From: Verrucomicrobiales bacterium
GTDB lineage: Bacteria; Verrucomicrobiota; Verrucomicrobiia; Verrucomicrobiales; V1-33
NCBI GenBank assembly: GCA_018003315.1
Contig: JAGNEJ010000003.1
Location: forward strand, 1-64,000
Length of the DNA stretch: 64,000 bases
Direction of reading: 5' to 3'
Shown here piece after piece: positions 1 through 8,000 of this stretch (its first letter is position 1; every line of letters begins with the position of its first letter). Below the pieces are notes generated by a model that saw nothing but the letters and a program-made list of their open reading frames with translations, was not told where the DNA came from and made no database searches. The translations under genes and the position numbers were made by a program.

Positions 1-2
1 GT

Positions 3-119
3 GCGGCCATCGAGGCATTCATTGCGCGGACCAATGAGAATCCCCGCCCATTCATATGGCGCAAGCGAGAAGTCCGCGGAGCTCAACTGAGAAATACAAT
101 AATTAATTTATGCAATTAA
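3..119 (+). CDS. C-terminal end of an IS630-type transposase (5' part outside window)
   Basis: The reading frame is open from the window edge and ends at TAA 117-119. It encodes 38 residues containing FIARTNENPRPFIWRKREV, which looks like the final segment of IS630-family DDE transposases (a helix, then an N-P-[RK]-P-F-x-W stretch). The start and the DDE residues lie outside the window, so intactness cannot be judged. The sequence around the stop is AT-rich compared with its neighbours. The gene converges on the transglutaminase gene, whose stop codon is only 3 bases away. Family assignment is from motif memory and moderately secure. Confidence 0.55.
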   Translation, partial: AAIEAFIARTNENPRPFIWRKREVRGAQLRNTIINLCN

Positions 120-122
120 GCA

Positions 123-2336
123 CTAGGGCGCGCCCGGTTTGGCACGCTGCATTTCCCTGCGTTCGCGGCGAAATTCCTGAATGAGGCGCAGCCATCCGGT
201 TTCCGCGGCGGCATCCTCGGGGGCGTCCTCGTAGCGGGTTTGATAGTAGTAGCGGGACAGCGAATCGAAGCCCCCGGTGTAGAAGCGATCCTTCTTCATG
301 GCGGACTGCAGTTCCAACAGGGTGTCTCCGGGATCCCGCTGGTAACCGAATTCATCGCACATGCGGACAAATTCCGTGAAATAGGCAGGCTGTTTTTCGC
401 GTTTGGCGGCGGCACGCCGGGCTTTGGCTTCCGGGGAATTCTGCTCCCTGCGGCGGCGCAGCACCGCCCAGACCAGCACCGCGGCGAGGCTGGCAGCGAC
501 AAGGGCGGTGGCTAGCATCGGGGCATACACCGGAACCATGCTCTGGATCTGGTCGAGGAGAGTGGGGTCGGGTTCCTTGTTTTTCGTCTCCTCCTCGGCT
601 TTTTTCTCTTCCTCGGCGACCGATTGAAATCCTGCCAGGTCGATGCCACCCGGCGGAGGCTTTGCGGCATCCTCGCTGGAGGAGGCTCGGAGGTTGGGCG
701 GTGTGAAATCGCAGATGACCCAGCCGTGCTTTTCCAGGTAGATTTCCGTCCAGGAGTGGGCATGGCTGCCGAGGAACGTGTAAACGCTTGTTTTTGGGTC
801 CGCCTGTCCGCGCATGTAGCCGAAGGCCACCCGGGTGGGAATGTCGGCGCGCCGCAACAGGAGGGCGGCGGCAGTGGAAAAGAAATCGCAATAGCCTTTT
901 TTTTCTTCGAGGAGGAAATTTTCCAGCGGTTCGAGGTCCTTGGGATTCGCCACGGTGTCGCTGTAGGAAAAATGCGCTGCAAAATAAGCCCGCAGGGCGG
1001 CGACGGCCTCGCTGGTGCGGCGAGGCCCCGGAAAAATCTTGCGGGCTTGTTCGACGAGCAGGTCCCGGAGTTTTCCTTCCGGCAGGGCGGTGTAGCCGAC
1101 GAGCACGCCAGCGCGGCATTCCTCCGGCGGGATTTGATCGAAAAACTGCGGAGCGGAGCGGGCGTTGTATCGGACGTTGCCTGCGAATTCCGCCTGGTGC
1201 CAGTCGTCGGGCAGGGTGTAGATTTTCGAGAGTTCGAACTGTTCGATTCCTGCCAGCGCGGGCAGGGAGCCGCCGTCCGTGTCCACCAGAAAGAGGGTGT
1301 GCGCCACGCTGCGGGGGCCGGGAGTTGTCAGGGTGACGCGTCCGTCCTTGGTGCCGTCCTGTTCATCCAGCGACCAGAATCCATTTTCGGAAACGGCGGA
1401 CCATTTGTCCCGATCATAGCGACCCAAGGCCAGACTCCTGACATAAAGCGGGCCGTCTGCCGTGAGGCGTTCCAGGTCATCGCGGCGTTCGAACTGGAGA
1501 TGGAGGCGCGGCGACTTGGGAAGCTGCAGCGTGGCCCGGCGCGGCAGCGATGCCTCGCCGCCTGCGGCCGTCTGATCCGGTCCAGCGGTGGCATTTTGCC
1601 CGGTGGCGTTCAGGGCGGGATCGGGCGGCGGGCCGTTTTCCTTTGAGCGGTGCGGGGGCAGGTTCTGCGGTGGTGCAAATGGGTGCAGCCCGAGCCTGGG
1701 GGAGAGTTTTGCCAGTTGATCTGCCAGCGCCGGGAGCAGGGTGACAAAACCGAACAGCAGGAGGAGCGCCACAGCCCCGCCGGCCAGCAGGCGGGGCAGC
1801 AATGCCCGCGGGTCCAGCCGGGGCCGGGTCTCCGCCCGGCGCAGCCGAACCATCCGGCACAGTTCCCACCCTGCCAGGGCCAGCAGGGCGAGCAGCCCGG
1901 CCAGCAAATAGCGGTGCAGCAGCAGCAGTTTCAGATCCTCCGCGCGCATCACCACCCAGGCAGCGCCGAGCGCGGCATAGAAGGCAATGCTGAAAACGGT
2001 GAGGCGCAGCCGCGGCGCGGCCTTGTCGCGAGGTTTGCCGCGCTGGATGATTTCGTGAATCGCCTGGGTGGCGGCAAAAAAGTGGGTGACGGAAAGCAGG
2101 CCGATCCAGATGGCGCTGAGATTTCCCTGAAACTGCATGAGGGACAGGGCGAGGCTGAGCGCGGAGAAGAAAACTGCGACCCCCTCCGCCAGAGCGCCGG
2201 AACGCAAGCCCAGTGCGCCGTAGATGAGCAGCCCGGCCAGCGGCACGGCCATGAGCATGGGAGAACCGGTGGCATGAAAGGCGATGAATCCTTCCAGCAA
2301 CAGCAGCACGACATAACAGACGAGGCCGGCCTTCAT
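123..2336 (-). CDS. tgpA: Membrane-anchored transglutaminase-like protein (TgpA type)
   Basis: A 737-residue protein with the TgpA plan. Several N-terminal membrane helices (about residues 1-215) are followed by a disordered Pro/Asn-rich linker, an extracytoplasmic transglutaminase-like domain, one more helix (about 620-645) and a short C-terminal domain. The triad is visible as Cys483 (GYCDFFST), His527 (SHAHSWTE) and Asp543 (ICDFTPP). Family members are cysteine transamidases or proteases of the cell envelope. The start overlaps the stop of the upstream DUF58 gene by 4 bases, which implies translational coupling. The MoxR-type AAA ATPase that often accompanies this pair is not adjacent here. 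The substrate is unknown. Confidence 0.88.
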   Translation of the reverse strand: MKAGLVCYVVLLLLEGFIAFHATGSPMLMAVPLAGLLIYGALGLRSGALAEGVAVFFSALSLALSLMQFQGNLSAIWIGLLSVTHFFAATQAIHEIIQRGKPRDKAAPRLRLTVFSIAFYAALGAAWVVMRAEDLKLLLLHRYLLAGLLALLALAGWELCRMVRLRRAETRPRLDPRALLPRLLAGGAVALLLLFGFVTLLPALADQLAKLSPRLGLHPFAPPQNLPPHRSKENGPPPDPALNATGQNATAGPDQTAAGGEASLPRRATLQLPKSPRLHLQFERRDDLERLTADGPLYVRSLALGRYDRDKWSAVSENGFWSLDEQDGTKDGRVTLTTPGPRSVAHTLFLVDTDGGSLPALAGIEQFELSKIYTLPDDWHQAEFAGNVRYNARSAPQFFDQIPPEECRAGVLVGYTALPEGKLRDLLVEQARKIFPGPRRTSEAVAALRAYFAAHFSYSDTVANPKDLEPLENFLLEEKKGYCDFFSTAAALLLRRADIPTRVAFGYMRGQADPKTSVYTFLGSHAHSWTEIYLEKHGWVICDFTPPNLRASSSEDAAKPPPGGIDLAGFQSVAEEEKKAEEETKNKEPDPTLLDQIQSMVPVYAPMLATALVAASLAAVLVWAVLRRRREQNSPEAKARRAAAKREKQPAYFTEFVRMCDEFGYQRDPGDTLLELQSAMKKDRFYTGGFDSLSRYYYQTRYEDAPEDAAAETGWLRLIQEFRRERREMQRAKPGAP

Positions 2337-3517
2337 GCGGGGGCGGGGATTTCAGGCTGGGGAAGGCTGCGCCGGACGATCCGCGGCTGCTTTAACCGAA
2401 GATCGGAAACGCTCAGGCAGGTGACCAGACAGGGCAGTTCGGGCAGGTGCGCTTCCCATTCCTTGACCGGCACGTCGCTGAGCACAAAAACACGCTGGGA
2501 GCTGTCCACGCCATCCAGCACGCGCCGCAGGCCGCTGAGGTCCGCCTCCGGCGTTCGCCGCGCTTCGGCCAGCAGCCGCAGGGCGCTTTGGAGGTCCTCC
2601 TCCCGCGAGCCCATGGAAACAACGCGCCACCCGTTGAACGAGGCCGCGAGATCGACCGGAATGTGCTGGCCGTGCAGGTGCAGCAGCAGGCCGCAGAGCA
2701 TTTCCATGGCGCTTTCAAAGGCCTCGCCGTGGCGGTGCCGTCCGGGATTGAAGCTGTGAAAAACGGTGAGAAACCTGCTGGGAAGCCGCTTGTCATACTG
2801 CCGCACCATGATTTTTCCGCTGCGGGCGGTGGCCGGCCAGTCGATGTGCTTAATGCGGTCTCCGGGCTGAAATTCCCGCAGTCCATGGAAGTCCCCCGCG
2901 TAGTCATACTGGATGCTTTCGGCTTCATCCGCTTCCAGCAGGGAGGCAAATTCCGGATCGTCCAGAATGCGCGGCACGATGGGGCGGGGGAAAATGGTCA
3001 TTTCCAGGGTCTGCCTGGATTCCTCCCGCACCTTCCACAGGCCGAACGGGAAGGTGCTTTCCACCGCAGTGCGCAGGCGGTGCCGCACGCCCCGGCGCAG
3101 CAGGCGGGTCTGGAATTTCCGCTTCACCCGTGATCCTGCCTTGACCCAGCCGGCGTGCAGTCCCCGTTCTGCGGATCCGCCGATGCTGTCTTCGCAGTCG
3201 ATGGCGATGGCGTCCAGTTTCCTGCGGGAATTGTGCAGTTCCAGGGTAACCGGAAACAAATGGCCAGCGAAGGCGGATGCCGGCGTGGTGCGTCCCGCAG
3301 TCAGGCAGCGCAGGTTCCAACGGGCCAGCGGACGGGATGCTGCCAGCAGCAACAGTCCGCCGAGGCCCAGGTGCAGCAGGGCGGATTCCGGAAGCATATA
3401 ACCCGCCAGGGCCGCCAGCAAGGCCATCACCAGCAGGCCCCAGCCGCGTCCGGAAAGTTTCGTGAAGGATCCGGAATCCGGTTCGAGTGACCGAAACTGC
3501 TGCGGCTCGGGAGGCAT
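2333..3517 (-). CDS. DUF58 domain protein
   Basis: A 394-residue protein with two short hydrophobic segments near residues 30-65, a beta-rich middle part and the DUF58 signature GLREFQPGDRIKHIDWPATA, followed by a VWA-like C-terminal region (RFLTVFHSFNPG). DUF58 proteins are usually encoded with MoxR ATPases and transglutaminases and are thought to assist envelope protein assembly, but no biochemical role is settled. The gene overlaps the following transglutaminase gene by 4 bases and starts 20 bases after the end of the proline-rich membrane protein gene, so the three probably form one transcript. Confidence 0.88.
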   Translation of the reverse strand: MPPEPQQFRSLEPDSGSFTKLSGRGWGLLVMALLAALAGYMLPESALLHLGLGGLLLLAASRPLARWNLRCLTAGRTTPASAFAGHLFPVTLELHNSRRKLDAIAIDCEDSIGGSAERGLHAGWVKAGSRVKRKFQTRLLRRGVRHRLRTAVESTFPFGLWKVREESRQTLEMTIFPRPIVPRILDDPEFASLLEADEAESIQYDYAGDFHGLREFQPGDRIKHIDWPATARSGKIMVRQYDKRLPSRFLTVFHSFNPGRHRHGEAFESAMEMLCGLLLHLHGQHIPVDLAASFNGWRVVSMGSREEDLQSALRLLAEARRTPEADLSGLRRVLDGVDSSQRVFVLSDVPVKEWEAHLPELPCLVTCLSVSDLRLKQPRIVRRSLPQPEIPAPA

Positions 3518-3537
3518 GGCTCGGGCGACCCTGACCT

Positions 3538-4215
3538 TCAGTTGGCTCCGGTCATGTTCCAGGAGGCAATGTCATGGCGCACGCCTTTGCGCGAAAACCA
3601 GATCAGCAGGAACACCGGCAGCGCCATGCCCCAGACCACGCCGACCACCGCCCCCACTCCCGCTGCGGCGTCCATGAAGCCGGACAGGTTGATTTCCGGT
3701 GCGGTCTGACCGCTTTTTTTGCTTTGGGCTTCGACCACTTTCTGCTGCTGCTCCAGCATTTTGGGCAACATTTCCTTCTGCATGGCCATCTGCAGCGGGG
3801 CCTGCACCAGCACGAAGGCAATCTTGGCCACCGCCCACAGCAGCATGACGGAAACGCCGGCTTTGCGGCGCATCAACAGCAGGATGCCGCCCACCAGCAA
3901 CACCACGCCCAGCGCAGAGGCCAGAATGGGGAGCAGCGTGGTTGCCGCCCAATGGCGATCCATGAAATTTTTATCCACTCCGAACCCTTCCAGCATGCCG
4001 CTCAGCGCGGAGTTGGTGAAGAGGCCCACCAGGGAAGACAAGGCGGCAGCACCACCGAAAACCATGCCAATGACACCAATCGCGGTGGGCCAGCCGGATT
4101 TCTTTGGCACCAGCAATTCCGGTGGCATTTGCGGACCCGCACCGGGGGCAGAGTAGAGATTCTGCGGCGGCGCAGGCGGAAGCGGCGGTGGCGGTGGCGG
4201 CGGTTGGTCGTTCAT
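3538..4215 (-). CDS. Proline-rich membrane protein of unknown function
   Basis: A 225-residue protein. The first 25 residues are almost all proline (a run of seven prolines after MNDQ), followed by a cytoplasmic linker and four predicted membrane helices (around residues 43-65, 95-117, 120-142 and 185-210). A charged, lysine/glutamine-rich segment lies between the third and fourth helices. The architecture resembles DUF4190/DUF4064-like small membrane proteins found beside cell-envelope genes, but no domain can be named. It lies 20 bases upstream of the DUF58 gene in the same direction and probably belongs to that operon. Confidence 0.7.
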   Translation of the reverse strand: MNDQPPPPPPPLPPAPPQNLYSAPGAGPQMPPELLVPKKSGWPTAIGVIGMVFGGAAALSSLVGLFTNSALSGMLEGFGVDKNFMDRHWAATTLLPILASALGVVLLVGGILLLMRRKAGVSVMLLWAVAKIAFVLVQAPLQMAMQKEMLPKMLEQQQKVVEAQSKKSGQTAPEINLSGFMDAAAGVGAVVGVVWGMALPVFLLIWFSRKGVRHDIASWNMTGAN

Positions 4216-4308
4216 GGCTGAATACCTTGCCCACCCGCACGGCGGTTGACAATGGAATTGTTACCCGCCATGCGGCGGGAAATTCTACGTCAGGCCGCTG
4301 GCGCAAAA

Positions 4309-4944
4309 TCAGTCCACAAACATCCGTCCCTTGTATCGGGCATCCTCGAAGAACCGGGGGCTGTGCAGGTAGCTCTGGGGCGGATTGGGCAGCGGGCCGT
4401 CGTCCAGCACCGGCAGACTGCGCCCGGCGGTGGCGTCCTCCGGATGACTCGAAGCAATGTGCAGCGGGGCACCGGCGGGAACCATGGCGAAAATTTTCGC
4501 CGCACTTTTCATGGGGAGCCGGACGCAGCCGTGCGTGCACGGATAGGGTTTCACAAAACCCCAGTGCAGTCCGTAGGCGGGCTTGAATTCCATCCAGTAG
4601 GCCATCGGATATCCGCGGTCCGGCTCGCTCTGGCGGCGGCGGTTGGCCTCCTTGCGGTAGATGCGGAAATGACCGTGCGGGGTGGGATCACCAGGCGTCC
4701 CCACCGAACAGGGCGTGGCCAGCAGAACCCGGCTGCCTTCCATGACATAGACGCGCTGGGCACTGGTGCTCAGTTTCACGCTGACCGCGGCGGGATTTCT
4801 CGGACGATAGGCCACGGGGTCGAACTTGTCGGAGGTGGCGTGTCCGGAGGGGCCGGATTTGCAGCCGGCGGCCGCCAGGAGCAGCGCTCCTGCCGAAAGC
4901 GCACCGAGCAGGTGGCGGAATGGGGATGAATGGGAGTTTTTCAT
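4309..4944 (-). CDS. L,D-transpeptidase lipoprotein (YkuD fold)
   Basis: A 211-residue protein with a lipoprotein signal peptide ending at lipobox LAAAGC (Cys28), followed by a YkuD/ErfK domain. The catalytic signature is CTHGCVRLP with Cys140 and His138; an upstream histidine in the HGHFRIY segment completes the usual set. Such enzymes form 3-3 peptidoglycan cross-links or attach lipoproteins to meso-diaminopimelate. The protein should sit on the periplasmic side of a membrane. It lies 93 bases upstream of the proline-rich membrane protein gene on the same strand, so cotranscription with the envelope cluster is possible but not shown. Confidence 0.9.
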   Translation of the reverse strand: MKNSHSSPFRHLLGALSAGALLLAAAGCKSGPSGHATSDKFDPVAYRPRNPAAVSVKLSTSAQRVYVMEGSRVLLATPCSVGTPGDPTPHGHFRIYRKEANRRRQSEPDRGYPMAYWMEFKPAYGLHWGFVKPYPCTHGCVRLPMKSAAKIFAMVPAGAPLHIASSHPEDATAGRSLPVLDDGPLPNPPQSYLHSPRFFEDARYKGRMFVD

Positions 4945-5017
4945 GAATGGACAAGGTTATCCTCCCTTTCCCGGAATGACGCAAAAGGAAAGTGCGGGAG
5001 AATCGGACGCTCAGCGG

Positions 5018-8000
5018 CTATTCGGTTCGAACGCGGTAGAAATAGCGCTGGGCGCTTTCCGGATCGACGTACTCCGCCGCCCCATTGGCGGCGGGAACCA
5101 GCGTGGCGACCTCCTGCCAGCCTAGCAAATCAACGGAACGGTCCAGGAAATAGGTGCGTCCAGGAATGGCGGTGAGGTTGATCCGGTTGCCCGCTGGCAC
5201 TGCGGAAATCACGAAAGCACCGGGAACCAGGAGCGTCGGAATGGCCGGATCCGCGGTGCCGGGAGAACCCAGCTTGTCCGCGCTGGGCTGCCAACTGGAT
5301 GCCTGCCCCCAGGTGTCGTAGTCGGCGGTTTCATCGGCGATGACCAGGGTGCCGCCAGCGCCGTCCGCGGTGGGCTGCCAGGTGGGTTGGTAGGAAAAGT
5401 CGAGCACTTCCTCGCCGACGGCATCGACGATGCGCAGCCGCTCGCCCGCGTTGTCGAGGCTGCCCGCAAACGGTCCGACCACCGGCAGGCCCGCACCGTA
5501 GCGCGCAGCGAACGCTGCGGGGTTTTTCGCCACGACGACATGCGCCCCCGGCGAAAGCACCACCGCGCCAAAGGTGTAGGTGATGCCGTGGGTAAAATTG
5601 GCACCTTCCAGATTCAGCGGAGTCGCGCCGATGTTCTTCAGTTCGATGAATTCATATTCCCCCGCCTGATAGGCTCCTCCGGCTGAGGGATTATAGTTCA
5701 GTTCGGTGATGCGAAGCTGCGTCTGGGCGGCAGTGGGCATGACCGCGGTTGCCAGGGTGGCGACCAGACGGTCATCGTTCGGATTGGCGGGATCCACAGG
5801 GTCAACCAGGGTGATCGTTTCCCCGCGTGCGGAAATGGTTCCGGCAAAGTTCCCCTGCACGAAACGGTTCTCGCCGCCTTTGGGAGAAACGGCACGACTG
5901 CGAAAAGCGTAAGCCCGTCCCGCAGTAAAGAGGCTGGTCCCAGGCAGCAATACGGTTCCGCCTTGGAAGGTGTGGTCCACTCCTCCCGCGAGTTTCCAGC
6001 CGGAAATGTCCACGGCGAACGCATTGGGATTCGCGATCTCAATGTATTCCTCCTCCTGGTTCCCGCTGGTGGGAATCGCATCATAGGCGCCGAAATTCAC
6101 CAGGGCATTGGCTGGCTGTGCGGTGGGAATCTGCAGTCCTGTCCCGAGGCTGTTCGCGGCGGAATAGGTGGTGAACAGTTCGCCACGGCGGGTGTTCAGC
6201 CAGGTCTTGATGGCGGCTGGGCTGGCCGAGGGTTTATGCGGGGCAACCGGCGCCCAGAAGTAGTCTGCACGGCTTTCCAGGTAGCCGCCCGGCGTTGGCT
6301 GGAGGATCGTGTCCATGAGCGAGCGCAAACGCCGCAGGTAACGGTCGCGAAACGCGGGATCGTTGTAAACGGCCTCCCAGAGGTAATTCCATTGGTTGTT
6401 GGCATTGGCGCCGGGAGACTTGCGCCGGGCATAGTCGCCTTTGAAGGGATGGGTGTAGTAGGTGTCGTCCAGCGAGATGCCGAAGGTGCCGTCTTTGTCC
6501 CAGGGAAGAACGTGCCACTCACGGGAGTCGTTCGTGTCGCGGTACATGTAGAAATTCTTCCTGGTGTCGTCGCTGTCCCCGATGATGGCGCGGCAGGCGA
6601 GATAATTCACCAGGTTCGCAATGTTGGCATTGTCGTAAAGGTAGGTGGTCCGGCTGGCCAGGAAGGCAGGAGGGTTGTTCGGGGCGGCGGGATTCGGACC
6701 TGCGGAGGGATAGTTGTATCCGTCGGCGGCGTTGCGGATTCCGTTCACGAACGCCTGGAGGTCACTGAAGTCTTCAGCCTGGCGGGTTTTCTTTTCCACA
6801 CCGGTGGCGGTGTCCCAAAATACCGGATTCAGTCCGCTGCGCTGGTCCATTTTATAGAGCGCCCCTTCGTCATCGAGCTGGTGGCGGCGCAGGTAGCGTT
6901 CATCCACCTGTTCGACATAATAGGCAATGCCGCCCCGTCCGGAACCGCTGTCGAGCAGGCCGTTGACGCGCATCATGATGGGGAAACATTCCCCGGTGGC
7001 GGTGTGCGAGGCAGTTTTGAAAACTTCGTAAGCCACCGCCGGACGGATGAGCGTGGCGTCGGCGCTGTCTCCGGCGATGCCGCTGCTGAGGCTGGTGCCA
7101 TTGAGATTCGCCTCTTCCACGCGGCCCACCAGGGTGTTGATGTAGCAGTGGTCACCGGAGTTGAAATCGAACTTTTTCGAGCCGGACGAAGTGGCTCCTC
7201 CGCGGAGCCTGACAAAGATGTTGTCATGCAGTTCCCCGCCGAAATAAACGCTGCCGCGGGTTCCGCCGCGGGTTGCTGCAGCCGCCGTGTTTTGTGTGAA
7301 CCAGTACCAGACCGGAAGCGCCGTGGCAAAACCAGTGTCGGCGATCATGGTGCCAAAATATTCCCGTGATCCGGTGGGGCTGAGAAACAGGGGCCAGCGG
7401 CTGGTGCGCGCGGCTGTATCCTCTGCTACAAAATACCATCGGACCATGTTCCCGGCGGCAAAGTTCGTTTTCAGAATGGTCGCCCCGTAAACGCCGTCGC
7501 CCGCCGCACCGTCACCGTGAGCGCCATCGTCGAACATGGCCGTCTGCTGCAGCGCGGCGTAATTAACCCGCCAGTGGAGGGTCACACTGGCGACCGGGTC
7601 GAAAACAGGCGCTGCCCTGACGGTGATGTGCAGGTCGTCATTGACGGTCGGCTGCGCGGGGGAGGGGGAGAGCGTTTCGCTGGTCAGGGCGGGTCCGGGA
7701 TTGGCAGTGCCCAGGCCGTTGACATCGCCCGGCGAAGGAACGGGCAGGTAAACAGACTCCGCGGTGTAGGTGCCGACATCCGTGGCTTCAAGCTGCACCA
7801 CATTGAGAAAATCCGGATTTCCGGCGGCCAAATTCAGTCCGTGGATGGCCAGGACATTGCTGCCGGTTTGCAGGCTGCCAAGGTGCGGAGTGAGGTCGAA
7901 CGATTCATAAACCAACGCATCCTCCGTAGTGCTGCGGGCGGAAGCGGCGGAGTTCCAGTCGAGCACGGGCGGCTGATTTCCTCCGACCGTCGCGGCTCCA

